This document shows positions 8,580-17,462 of a stretch of 64,000 nt of DNA, one piece after another. The stretch comes from IDS-8 sp040902105 (GTDB taxonomy: Bacteria; Pseudomonadota; Gammaproteobacteria; Steroidobacterales; Woeseiaceae), in the NCBI GenBank assembly GCA_040902105.1, contig JBBDXW010000069.1, positions 1 through 64,000 of the forward strand. The letters run 5' to 3'. The position numbers were made by a program, and so were the translations under genes. Under the pieces are notes generated by a model. That model had not been told where the DNA came from and did not search any database. It worked only from the letters and a program-made list of their open reading frames with translations. The stretch's first letter is position 1; the number at the start of each line of letters is the position of its first letter.

Positions 8580-11069
8580 TCACGCGGCTCTCAGCACGTC
8601 GGCGGGCGGCGCGTTGATCGCGCCGCGCGCGGCAATGTAGCCACTCGCGCACACCAGCAATATGCCGCCGCCAAGGCCCGCAATCCACAGCATCGGATTG
8701 AAGCTGTAGTCGAGATCGAACAGCTGATCGGCAATGACGGCCGCCAGAATGGATGCGCCCACCGACGCGAGCAGGCCGGCGGCGAATCCGAGCGCGGCGA
8801 ACTCCGTCAGCACGCCCGACAGCACCGTCCGGCGCCGTACCCCGAGCGCCCGCAGCATTGCGCTCTCGAAGCGACGTTCGTCGATCGTCGACTGCACCGC
8901 TGCGAACAGCACCGCGATCCCCGCGGCCAGCGTGAAGACGAACACCGCCTGCACCGCAAGGCTCGCTTTGGAGATGATGCTCTGCACCTGTTCCAGAATC
9001 GCGCCGAGATCGATGACGGAAACGCTCGGGTGTGCCCGCACCAGGCTCAACAGCACGTCCTGCTGTTCGTCGTCGATCTGCAGGCTCGAAACATAGGTCG
9101 TCGGGAATTCCTCGAGCGCACCGGGCGACAACACGAGAAAGAAATTGGGCTGAAACGAGTCCCAGTTGACCTTGCGGAACGTTGTGACCGTCGCTTCGAC
9201 CTCCTGTCCGGCGACGAGGAAACGCAGGCGGTCGCCGAGTACAAGTCCCATTTCCATCGCCGCTTCTTCCTCGACGGACACCAGCGGCTCGCCATCGTAG
9301 CCGGGTTCCCACCAGTCGCCGTCGAGAATTTCGTTGCTCGTGCTCAACTCGTCGGCCCAGGTCAGGTTGGCCTCGCGATTCGCCATCCACTCGCCTTCGT
9401 CCATCGGGTACTCGCGCGTTTTCACGGACTCGTCGTTGATCTCGGTCATGCGCGCCCGCACCAGCGGCACGAATTGCGGCGCGGCAATTCCCGCGCTCTG
9501 GAAGATTTCGGCGATCGAGCCGCGTTCCTGCGGCTGGATGTTGATCAGGAAATGATTCGGCGCATCCTCGCCGAGACTTCGCTTCCATCCGTCGAGCAAA
9601 TCCGTCCTCACGAAGGACAGCAGCAGCAGCACGGTCAGCCCGAGACCGAATGCCACGACCTGTACCGCACTGTCGCGTCCGCGGCGCGCAACGTTGGCCA
9701 GGCCGTAGCGCCAGGCAATGCCGACCGCGCCGCGCGAGCGGCCCATCAGCGCCACCAGCAAACGGCCCGCAAGGTAAAGCGCTGCGGCGGTGACCAGCAT
9801 GCCGCCAAGCACGATCGCCAGCATGCGGCCGTCCGGGATTGCCTGGTATAACAGCACGGCAACTGCCGCAAGCGACGTACCCGCCACCAACAGGCGGGAC
9901 GGAGGAGGCGGCATCGCATCGTGACGCAGTACGCGCAACGGCGGCGTATTCCGCAACTGGATCAGGGACGGCAGCGCGAACCCGACCAGCAGGATCAGGG
10001 CGGCGCCGCTTGCAAGCCCGACCGGGCCCCAGCCGGCATCCGGCAGATCGCCCTGTATCATTCCGGCGAGCATGCGAGTCAGCATTTCTTCGACCGCGAA
10101 TCCGACCACACTGCCGACAATGACGCCGGCGATCCCCAGCATGACCAGCTGCACCGACGCAGCAGAGATGACGAAGCGCTGGCTCGCGCCCAGGCTTTTC
10201 ATCAACGCCACCGTGTCCATGCGACGGTGCGCGAAACGCCGCGCAGACATCGCAATCGCAACCGCCGAGAGGAGCAGACTGATTACGGCAGTCAGCGACA
10301 GGAATCGTTGCGCGCGATCGGCCGCGTTGCTCGCGCGTTCGCTGCTGTCTTCCCGGTTGCGCATCCGCACTTCTTCCGGCAGACGTTCTTCGACGTCTGC
10401 ATAAAACTCATCGACTGCAGATTCTTCGCCGGCCACGAGCAGCGCGTAGCGAACTCTGCTGCCTTCGTTGATGAGTCCGCTCGCCGGAACGTCCTCGATG
10501 TTGACGAGCAACGTCGGCGCCAACGATGCGAAGCCGATGGACTGGTCCGGACGATAGGTCAGCACGGCTTCGATGGTGACAGCGGATTCCCCCAGCGTGA
10601 TCGTGTCACCGACGTCCACGCCCAGGCGCGCCATCAGGGCGCCGTCCGCCCAGACCTTACCGCGCGCCGGAATGCCGTCGACAACCCGCTGCTCGCCGAA
10701 CAGCCGGTCGGCTATCCGCAGGGTGCCGCGTAACGGATAGCCGCTGCTCACCGCATTGACGGTGGCCAGCGCGTTTGCGTCGCCGGCAAACACCACGCTG
10801 GGAAAGGATTGGGTTTCGGCCCATTGCAGGCCGAATCGTTCCGCGGCGTCGCGCCATTCCTGCGGAATCTGCTCGGGCGAAAGCAGGCGCAGATCGGCGG
10901 CCAGTACTTCGTTCGCCTGGCGCGCCACGGCTCGACCGATCTTGTCGGTCAGAAAACCGACCGCGGTCAGTGCGGCGACGGCAAGTGCTACCGCCGCGAG
11001 CAGAACCACGACTTCGCCGGAACGAAGTTCGCGCCCGAAGCTGCGAATTGCGTAAACGAATGCTTTCAC
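8580..11069 (-). CDS. ybbP: FtsX/MacB-fold ABC transporter permease (YbbP-like)
   Basis: This 829-aa membrane protein is the permease partner of YbbA. It shows an N-terminal membrane segment (VVVLLAAVALAVAALTAVGFL), a periplasmic MacB-like region, then two groups of membrane helices. This is the two-module FtsX layout of about 800 aa seen in E. coli YbbP. The GTG start at 11069 overlaps the ybbA stop (GTGA). An in-frame start at 11129 would only extend it into ybbA. The divergent tesA matches the E. coli tesA/ybbA-ybbP order. Substrate unknown; export of a lipid or lipoprotein-like molecule is suspected for the family. Confidence 0.88.
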   Translation of the reverse strand: MKAFVYAIRSFGRELRSGEVVVLLAAVALAVAALTAVGFLTDKIGRAVARQANEVLAADLRLLSPEQIPQEWRDAAERFGLQWAETQSFPSVVFAGDANALATVNAVSSGYPLRGTLRIADRLFGEQRVVDGIPARGKVWADGALMARLGVDVGDTITLGESAVTIEAVLTYRPDQSIGFASLAPTLLVNIEDVPASGLINEGSRVRYALLVAGEESAVDEFYADVEERLPEEVRMRNREDSSERASNAADRAQRFLSLTAVISLLLSAVAIAMSARRFAHRRMDTVALMKSLGASQRFVISAASVQLVMLGIAGVIVGSVVGFAVEEMLTRMLAGMIQGDLPDAGWGPVGLASGAALILLVGFALPSLIQLRNTPPLRVLRHDAMPPPPSRLLVAGTSLAAVAVLLYQAIPDGRMLAIVLGGMLVTAAALYLAGRLLVALMGRSRGAVGIAWRYGLANVARRGRDSAVQVVAFGLGLTVLLLLSFVRTDLLDGWKRSLGEDAPNHFLINIQPQERGSIAEIFQSAGIAAPQFVPLVRARMTEINDESVKTREYPMDEGEWMANREANLTWADELSTSNEILDGDWWEPGYDGEPLVSVEEEAAMEMGLVLGDRLRFLVAGQEVEATVTTFRKVNWDSFQPNFFLVLSPGALEEFPTTYVSSLQIDDEQQDVLLSLVRAHPSVSVIDLGAILEQVQSIISKASLAVQAVFVFTLAAGIAVLFAAVQSTIDERRFESAMLRALGVRRRTVLSGVLTEFAALGFAAGLLASVGASILAAVIADQLFDLDYSFNPMLWIAGLGGGILLVCASGYIAARGAINAPPADVLRAA

Positions 11070-11773
11070 GCCGCCGCCCTGCTGTCGGCGACCAGGCGGC
11101 CGGAGTCGAGAGCGATTTCCCGTTCGCAACGTGCGGCGAGCGACCGGTCGTGCGTCACCAGTATCAGCGTCGTCGATGAGTTCCGGTTGAGATCGAACAT
11201 GAGCTGCATTACCAGATCGCCGGTGCGGCTGTCGAGGTTTCCGGTCGGCTCGTCGGCAAACAATACCGCCGGTTCGGTGGCGAAGGCGCGCGCAATGGCG
11301 ACGCGCTGCTTTTCGCCGCCGGAAAGCTGCGACGGATAATGCCGAGCGCGTTCCGCAAGCCCGACTTCGCGCAGGATGTTGACGGCGGTTTTGCGCGGAT
11401 CGTCGACGCCCGCGAGTTCGAGCGGCAGCATGACGTTTTCCAGCGCATTGAGCGACGGCACCAGGTGAAACGACTGGAAAACGAAGCCGACGCTGGCCGC
11501 GCGTACCGCCGCCCGGCCGTCTTCATCGAGTTCCGTAAGGCTCGCGCCGTTGAGCCAGATGCGGCCTTCGGTCGGCAAGTCGAGGCCCGCCAGCAAAGCC
11601 AGCAGCGTGGACTTCCCGGCGCCTGAGGCACCGACGACCGCCACGGATTCGCCCGCTCCGATGCTGAAACTGACGTCGGAAAGAATGGTCAGACTCCCTT
11701 CCGGGCTGCTAACCTGTTTGCTTACATTCTCCGCGGCGAGCACCGCATTATTTTTGCCTGACCGGTTCGACAT
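11066..11773 (-). CDS. ybbA: ABC transporter ATP-binding protein (YbbA-like)
   Basis: The 235-aa ATPase is of the LolD/MacB class. Walker A GASGAGKST is at residues 48-56, the signature LSGGEKQR begins at 150, Walker B is AVLFADEP (Asp174, Glu175), and the switch His is 208. FVFQSFHLVPSLNALENV is typical of YbbA. It is coupled to ybbP by a GTGA overlap. Its ATG shares bases with the tesA ATG on the other strand (CATG), an extreme divergent arrangement. A GTG at codon 11 is a possible alternative start that would separate the two. Confidence 0.92.
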   Translation of the reverse strand: MSNRSGKNNAVLAAENVSKQVSSPEGSLTILSDVSFSIGAGESVAVVGASGAGKSTLLALLAGLDLPTEGRIWLNGASLTELDEDGRAAVRAASVGFVFQSFHLVPSLNALENVMLPLELAGVDDPRKTAVNILREVGLAERARHYPSQLSGGEKQRVAIARAFATEPAVLFADEPTGNLDSRTGDLVMQLMFDLNRNSSTTLILVTHDRSLAARCEREIALDSGRLVADSRAAA

Positions 11774-12407
11774 GCGAAAGTTACTGACCTTGATGTTGCT
11801 ATTGAGCGCGCTGACCGCGCACGGCGTGGAAGCGCCGACTGTGCTGGTATTCGGCGACAGCCTCAGTGCGGGTTACGGCATTGACGTTGACCGGTCCTGG
11901 ACCGCTTTGTTGCAGTCACGACTGGAGCAGCAAGGGTACGAACATCGCGTCGTGAACGCCAGCATCAGCGGCGAGACAACGGAAGGCGGCGCAACCCGCA
12001 TAGAAGCGGCGCTGCGGAACTTCGCCCCCGAAGTGGTCATCCTCGCGCTCGGGGGCAACGACGGTTTGCGCGGCTTCCCGCCGGAGCGCATGAAAAAGAA
12101 CCTGCTCGCCATCATCGACGCGGTCGAGGACGAGGGGGCCGCCGCGGTACTGCTGGGCATCCGTATCCCGCCCAACTACGGCGCACGCTATACTCTGGCG
12201 TTCGAAGGCGTGTACCGGGATGTCGCCGAGGAGCGCGGATTGCCCTGGATCGAGTTTTTCATGGAAGGCGTGGCGCTGAATGGGGAGCTGATGCAGGACG
12301 ACGGTATCCATCCGAACGAGAAGGCCCAGCCCGTGCTGCTGGAAAATGCGTGGCCCGCCATCCAGCAGGCGCTCGAGGCAAGCGTGGCGACGGTGAAATC
12401 TCAATAA
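11772..12407 (+). CDS. tesA: Thioesterase I / SGNH lysophospholipase, periplasmic
   Basis: This 211-aa SGNH hydrolase cleaves acyl-CoA thioesters and lysophospholipids. A Sec signal peptide covers the first ~18 residues (RKLLTLMLLLSALTAHG). Block I is FGDSLSAGYG with Ser30, block III is GGND with Asn96, and block V is DGIHPN with Asp177/His180. The longer open frame upstream is antisense to ybbA, so the ATG giving a proper signal peptide is chosen. No obvious ribosome binding site precedes it. fadD follows on the same strand, a sensible pairing for fatty acid handling. Confidence 0.92.
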   Translation: MRKLLTLMLLLSALTAHGVEAPTVLVFGDSLSAGYGIDVDRSWTALLQSRLEQQGYEHRVVNASISGETTEGGATRIEAALRNFAPEVVILALGGNDGLRGFPPERMKKNLLAIIDAVEDEGAAAVLLGIRIPPNYGARYTLAFEGVYRDVAEERGLPWIEFFMEGVALNGELMQDDGIHPNEKAQPVLLENAWPAIQQALEASVATVKSQ

Positions 12408-12585
12408 GCAGATCGGTCAACGGCATACGCAGTCAAACCATAAATGAAAATCACCCGCCCCGCTCGCTCCAGCAGGAGTTAATCGAAACCTTGTCGGAGC
12501 CCACGAAGCGGGCGATCCCTTGCGGGGCATCACCGGCTGCGCGGGTTCTGCAAGGGCAATCGAAATCGCCGAGGATGGTGCCCCT

Positions 12586-14277
12586 TTGAAAAAGCCCTGG
12601 CTTGCCGCGTATGCGGAAGGAATCCCGGAGACGCTGCCGATCCCGGAACACAGGTCCGTTCGCGACATGATCGATGCCGCGCTGCGCGAGTTTGCATCCG
12701 GGCCGGCGTACAGCAACATGGGCACGACGATCACGTTCCGCGAGCTCGATGAGTTGTCGATGCAGTTCGCCTGTTACCTGCAGAAGGATCTCGGCCTCGT
12801 CAAGGGAGAGCGGGTCGCGATCATGTTGCCGAACGTCCTGCAGTATCCGGTTGCGCTTTGCGGCATCTTTCGTGCCGGCCTCGTGGTCGTGAACGTCAAT
12901 CCGCTTTACACCGCGCGCGAGCTCAAACATCAGCTGACGGATTCGGGAGCGCGCTGCATCATCGTTCTCGAGAACTTCGCGCATACGCTGGCCGCGATTG
13001 TCACTGAAACGTCCGTGAAGCATGTGATCACGACGGGGGTTGGCGACCTGTTAAGCAAGCCGAAAGGATGGCTGGTCAACGTCGTCCTGAAGCACATCCG
13101 GAAAAAAGTGCCGCCGTTTTCCCTGCCGGGCAGCGTGAAATTTCCGGCTGCCCTGAAGGCGGGCAAGGGTAAAACGCTCGTGCCCGTCGAACTCGGCTTT
13201 GCGGATATCGCATTTCTGCAGTACACCGGTGGCACTACCGGGCTCGCCAGGGGCGCCATGCTGAGCCACCGCAACATGGTGTACAACATTGCACAGAGCC
13301 ACGCATGGCAGCTCGACGCGTTCGCTGGGCTTGAGCGCATCGTCGCCATCACGGCGCTGCCGCTGTACCACATTTTTTCCCTGCAAAGTAACGGTCTGGG
13401 GATGATGGTGCAGGGCGGCGAGAACGTGTTGATCACCAATCCGCGCGACTTTCCGGCATTCGTGAAGGAACTGGGGCGGCATCGCTTTTCCTATTTCACG
13501 GGCGTCAACACCCTGTTCGCTGCGCTGCTGAATACGCCGGGATTCGCGGAGGTCGACTTCAGTTCGCTTCGCCTGACCATTGGCGGCGGCATGGCGGTCC
13601 AGGAAGCGGTCGCGAAGAAGTGGCAGAAGGTGACCGGCAAGCCGATCACGCAGGCGTACGGGCTGACGGAAACCTCACCCGCGGCAGTCGTCAACCCGCT
13701 TGGAGTCACCGAGTTCACGGGCTCCATCGGCGTGCCGATTTCTTCGACCGACGCTCGCATTTGCGATGACGACGGCAACGACGTAGAGCCCGGAACCGCG
13801 GGCGAAATTTGCATCCGCGGCCCGCAGGTAATGGAAGGCTATTGGCACCAGCCCGAGGAAACGGACAAAGTCATGCTGCCCGGCGGCTGGCTCCGGACCG
13901 GCGACATCGGCCGCATGGACGGGCGGGGCTTCATATATATCGAGGACAGGAAGAAGGACATGATCCTCGTGTCCGGTTTCAATGTTTATCCGAACGAGAT
14001 AGAAGCTGTGGTCGTCGAGATGGACGGCGTGCTTGAAGCTGCGGCAGTCGGCATACCCGACGAGAAATCGGGCGAGGTGGTCAAGCTGTTTGTGGTAAAG
14101 CGCGACCAATCGATCACCGAGGAGGACATCATCGAGTACTGCAGGAAAAACCTGACCGGTTACAAAGTGCCGCACGCGGTCGAGTTCCGCGACGAGCTGC
14201 CGAAAACCAACGTCGGCAAAGTGCTGCGACGGGCCTTACGCGACGGGAACAAAGAGTGCCAGAAAAGGGGACAGTGA
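12586..14277 (+). CDS. fadD: Long-chain fatty acid-CoA ligase
   Basis: This 563-aa AMP-forming ligase activates long-chain fatty acids for beta-oxidation. Similarity to E. coli FadD runs end to end: KKPWLAAY at the N-terminus, YTGGTTGLARGAML (P-loop, usually TGVAKG), ITALPLYHIFS, ITNPRDF, GYGLTE-like AYGLTETSP, and RKKDMILVSGFNVYPNE. The start is a TTG at 12586 because the next residues align with E. coli MKKVWL and GAGGA precedes it by 10 nt. The last residues (ECQKRGQ) come from the inverted repeat shared with hemE and probably replaced the native end. Confidence 0.94.
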   Translation: MKKPWLAAYAEGIPETLPIPEHRSVRDMIDAALREFASGPAYSNMGTTITFRELDELSMQFACYLQKDLGLVKGERVAIMLPNVLQYPVALCGIFRAGLVVVNVNPLYTARELKHQLTDSGARCIIVLENFAHTLAAIVTETSVKHVITTGVGDLLSKPKGWLVNVVLKHIRKKVPPFSLPGSVKFPAALKAGKGKTLVPVELGFADIAFLQYTGGTTGLARGAMLSHRNMVYNIAQSHAWQLDAFAGLERIVAITALPLYHIFSLQSNGLGMMVQGGENVLITNPRDFPAFVKELGRHRFSYFTGVNTLFAALLNTPGFAEVDFSSLRLTIGGGMAVQEAVAKKWQKVTGKPITQAYGLTETSPAAVVNPLGVTEFTGSIGVPISSTDARICDDDGNDVEPGTAGEICIRGPQVMEGYWHQPEETDKVMLPGGWLRTGDIGRMDGRGFIYIEDRKKDMILVSGFNVYPNEIEAVVVEMDGVLEAAAVGIPDEKSGEVVKLFVVKRDQSITEEDIIEYCRKNLTGYKVPHAVEFRDELPKTNVGKVLRRALRDGNKECQKRGQ

Positions 14278-14357
14278 CCTTTTTTAGGAGATACGGTCAC
14301 TGTCCCCTTTTGTCGGTCCCCTTTTGTCGGAAAAAGGTCACTGTCCCCTTTTCTGGC
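14258..14357. repeat. 27-bp perfect inverted repeat element forming the 3' ends of fadD and hemE
   Basis: The arms at 14258-14284 and 14331-14357 are perfect inverted copies (GCCAGAAAAGGGGACAGTGA, then CCTTTTT). A third internal copy of GGTCACTGTCCCCTTTT is at 14295-14311, followed by a partial repeat. The stop codons of both convergent genes lie inside the arms. Each arm ends in a T-run for one direction, so it could act as a bidirectional terminator. The GGGGACAGTGACC core is a sequence commonly dispersed in proteobacterial genomes. Confidence 0.85.
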
Positions 14358-15432
14358 CCTCTTTGTCCGCGTGAAACGGCGGGCTGAGCCGGTGCACGGC
14401 GTCGACCAGCACCTTGACGTGATCGGGGTCGATGTCCGGTGTAATGCCGTGGCCGAGGTTGAACACGTGGCCCGGCCCTTTGCCGTAGCTCGTGAGAACC
14501 TTGAGCACGCCGTGTTCGATTTCCGTCGGCAGCTGTCGCAGCGTGGCCGGGTCGAGATTGCCCTGTAACGCGACCCTGTCTCCGGTCAGCCTGCGGGCTT
14601 CATCCAGGTCCGTGGTCCAGTCCACGCCGAGCGCATCGCAGCCGGTGTGCGACATATCTTCGAGTAAGGCTCCCGCGCCTTTGGTAAAGAGGATTACCGG
14701 AATCGTCTCGCCATCCCGGCTCCGCATCAGCCCAGCGAGGATCTGTTGCATGGCCGCGAGCGAGAAGCGGCGATAGTCGTCGCGCCCCAGCACGCCGCCC
14801 CAGGTATCGAAGATCATCACTGCCTGCGCGCCGGCTTCGATCTGAGCGTTCAGGTACTCCGTCGTGGTTGTCGCAACGACTTGCAACAGCCGCTCCATGG
14901 ACGCCGGGTCTTCGGTTACCAGGCCTCTCGCCTTCCTGAACTCGCGCGACGACCCGCCCTCGATCATGTACGTTGCCACCGTCCACGGACTGCCGGCAAA
15001 ACCGATGAGCGGCGCTCTTCCATCGAGCTCGCGGCGCACCAGCGCGACTGTTTCGAAAACATAACGAAGCTTGCCACTGACATCGGGGGAGACGAGCCTG
15101 CGAACGTCCGATGCCGTGGTAACGGGCCGCTCGAATCTGGGTCCTTCGCCCTCCACGAAGTAAAGGCCGAGACCCATCGCATCCGGAATCGTCAGTATGT
15201 CCGAGAACAGGATTGCGGCATCGAGTTCGAAGCGACGCAGGGGCTGCAGGGTGACTTCGCAGGCCAGTTCGGAATTGCGGCAAAGGCTCATAAAATCGCC
15301 TGCCTGTTCACGAACCTTGCGATATTCGGGAAGGTAACGCCCTGCCTGGCGCATTATCCATACCGGCGTGTACGGTACCGGCTGTCGCAGAAGCGCTCGG
15401 ATCAGAATGTCATTCTTCAGTCGAGCAGGCAT
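14338..15432 (-). CDS. hemE: Uroporphyrinogen decarboxylase
   Basis: The 364-aa enzyme decarboxylates the four acetate groups of uroporphyrinogen III to give coproporphyrinogen III in heme synthesis. The diagnostic TPVWIMRQAGRYLPEY (Arg28, Arg32) and AAILFSDILTIPDAMG are present, as is GTLGHGI-like FNLGHGITPDIDP. The protein is slightly longer than usual because its C-terminal EGQKRGQ is encoded by the inverted repeat at 14258-14357. It is downstream of pyrF on the same strand with only 11 bp between. Confidence 0.96.
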   Translation of the reverse strand: MPARLKNDILIRALLRQPVPYTPVWIMRQAGRYLPEYRKVREQAGDFMSLCRNSELACEVTLQPLRRFELDAAILFSDILTIPDAMGLGLYFVEGEGPRFERPVTTASDVRRLVSPDVSGKLRYVFETVALVRRELDGRAPLIGFAGSPWTVATYMIEGGSSREFRKARGLVTEDPASMERLLQVVATTTTEYLNAQIEAGAQAVMIFDTWGGVLGRDDYRRFSLAAMQQILAGLMRSRDGETIPVILFTKGAGALLEDMSHTGCDALGVDWTTDLDEARRLTGDRVALQGNLDPATLRQLPTEIEHGVLKVLTSYGKGPGHVFNLGHGITPDIDPDHVKVLVDAVHRLSPPFHADKEGQKRGQ

Positions 15433-15443
15433 AACTTCCCGTT

Positions 15444-16154
15444 CTAAAACAACGATTTAATGGTCTTCTGGATCGACTCGGCCGCCTCACGCGGTAGCGC
15501 TGCATCGCGAATCGGGCGGCCGACGACGATGTAGTCCGCGCCGTTTGCGAACGCATCGGCAACGCTCACCACCCGTTTCTGGTCGCCGCTCGGCTTGTTC
15601 TCGACCGGACGGATTCCGGGCGTCACGACCACAAGCCGCCTGTCGAGATGCTCGCGCAGTTTCGCCACTTCGAGTCCCGAGGAAATGACGCCGTCGCAGC
15701 CGGCCTTGAACGCACGGCGCGCACGCGACAGCACCAGCGCTTCGACGTCGCACTTGAAACCCAGGTCATCCAGGTCGCCGCGGTCGAGACTCGTCAGCAC
15801 CGTTACCGCCAGCACTTTCAGGTCGTCACCTTTGTGCTCCGCCGCCGCCTCCATGATCGACTGATTGCCGTGCACGGTCACGAAGCTCACGCCGCGATGC
15901 TTCAGTTGTCGCACCGCCGAACCCACGGTTGCCGGAATATCGAAAAACTTGAGGTCCGCGAACACTTTCTTGTCACGGGCCAGCAGCCATTCGATCAATT
16001 CGAAATATCCGCCGCTCATCATGAGTTCGAGCCCGAGCTTGTAAAACGTCACCGAGTCGCCAAGCTCTTCCGCGAGCTGGCGGGCGCGGCCGCAATCGGG
16101 CACGTCCATGGCGAAGATCAGTCGCTCGTGGGCAGCAGGAGATTTGTAATTCAC
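15444..16154 (-). CDS. pyrF: Orotidine 5'-phosphate decarboxylase
   Basis: The last step of UMP synthesis is catalysed by this 236-aa TIM-barrel protein. The signature KVFADLKFFDIPATVG holds the catalytic Asp-Lys-Asp network, and TPGIRP and GADYIVVGRPI mark the phosphate-binding C-terminal loops. The frame is open to 16214, but the homologous region begins at a GTG at 16154 (MNYKSPAAHERLIFAMD), which is taken as start and gives the usual family length. Confidence 0.94.
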   Translation of the reverse strand: MNYKSPAAHERLIFAMDVPDCGRARQLAEELGDSVTFYKLGLELMMSGGYFELIEWLLARDKKVFADLKFFDIPATVGSAVRQLKHRGVSFVTVHGNQSIMEAAAEHKGDDLKVLAVTVLTSLDRGDLDDLGFKCDVEALVLSRARRAFKAGCDGVISSGLEVAKLREHLDRRLVVVTPGIRPVENKPSGDQKRVVSVADAFANGADYIVVGRPIRDAALPREAAESIQKTIKSLF

Positions 16155-16283
16155 GCGCAGACGGCTCCAGCATAGTAAGTTTGCGGCGGAACGACCCGCA
16201 ACGCCGCGGCGCATTCTAACAGCTTGCCACTGAGGGGCGTGAAACAGGCCTGCCGAGGGTTGTTCGAAACAATCTGAATAACG

Positions 16284-17447
16284 CTACGTCGCAGTGCCAG
16301 CCAGCCTGTCGTGCTCCGCGATCGCAAACCGGTCGGTCATGCCGGCAATGTAGTCGGCGACGATGCGTGCCTTGCGGGATTCGTCGCAACCAACCGCCGT
16401 CGCGGGCTCCGAAAAGTCAGGGGCCATCTGTGCCGGTTCCTGCATATAACGCTCGAATAGATCCCTTACTATGTCCTTCGACCGGTCGGTCATCACCCGC
16501 ACTTTGTCGTGCCGATACAGGTTGCGATTCAGGAATTGCTTGAGCTGACTGTGTTCTTCGAAAACCCTCTCACTGAAACGCACGATCGGATGGCTCAGGT
16601 CGCGCACATCTTCGATCGACGATGGCCGCAACTCGTCCAGGGCGTGCCTCGTATTCTCGATGAGGTCCGTCACCACGCGGCCGATCATGCGGCGGATAAT
16701 TTCGTAGATGAGACGACGATCGTCCAGGTCGGGATAACGGGCAACGACCACCTCATACTGCTCGCCGAACAGCGCCGGCCCGCGCAACTGGTCGAGCGTG
16801 AGGAGGCCGGCGCGAAAGCCGTCGTCCACGTCGTGGTTGTTGTAGGCAATTGCATCGGCGAGGTTTGCAATCTGCGCCTCCAGTCCGGGCTGATGCCGTT
16901 CGAGAAAGCGCCGGCCGAGCTCACCAAGGTCCCGCGCGTTGCGTGCCGAGCAATGCTTGAGGATCCCCTCACGCGTCTCGAAAGTCAGGTTGAGGCCCGG
17001 GAAATCGGCGTATTTCTGCTCGAGCCTGTCAACCACACGTAACGACTGCAGGTTGTGCTCGAAGCCTCCAAAGTCCTGCATGCAGGCGTTCAGCATGTCC
17101 TGGCCGGCATGGCCGAACGGTGTATGTCCGAGGTCGTGCGCGAGGCTGATCGCCTCGACCAGAACCTCGTTCAGCTGTAAGGCGGCTGCGACGGTTCTTG
17201 CGATCTGTGCAACTTCGAGCGAGTGCGTGAGTCGCGTCCGGTAGAGGTCGCCCTCGTGATTGACGAAGACCTGGGTCTTGTACATCAGTCGCCGAAACGC
17301 GGTCGAGTGGATGATCCTGTCACGGTCTCTTTGATACTCGCCGCGGTATTGCGCGCGAGGCTCCGGATGTTCGCGGCCTTTGCCGGCAAATTCGTCGGCG
17401 GCATAAGGCGCGAGAATCGCCTTGCTCGCTGTGGTCCTGTCGTTCAT
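16284..17447 (-). CDS. dgt: Deoxyguanosinetriphosphate triphosphohydrolase-like protein
   Basis: This 387-aa HD-domain protein should hydrolyse dGTP or other dNTPs to deoxynucleoside and triphosphate. The HD metal site is visible as RLTHSLEVAQIAR and LAHDLGHTPFGHAG, with AIAYNNHDVDDG as the third element. It matches the shorter dGTPase-like group common outside enterics rather than the 505-aa E. coli Dgt. It lies 15 bp after aroB and upstream of pyrF, both on the same strand. Confidence 0.9.
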   Translation of the reverse strand: MNDRTTASKAILAPYAADEFAGKGREHPEPRAQYRGEYQRDRDRIIHSTAFRRLMYKTQVFVNHEGDLYRTRLTHSLEVAQIARTVAAALQLNEVLVEAISLAHDLGHTPFGHAGQDMLNACMQDFGGFEHNLQSLRVVDRLEQKYADFPGLNLTFETREGILKHCSARNARDLGELGRRFLERHQPGLEAQIANLADAIAYNNHDVDDGFRAGLLTLDQLRGPALFGEQYEVVVARYPDLDDRRLIYEIIRRMIGRVVTDLIENTRHALDELRPSSIEDVRDLSHPIVRFSERVFEEHSQLKQFLNRNLYRHDKVRVMTDRSKDIVRDLFERYMQEPAQMAPDFSEPATAVGCDESRKARIVADYIAGMTDRFAIAEHDRLAGTAT

Positions 17448-17462
17448 CCGCGATTATCGATA

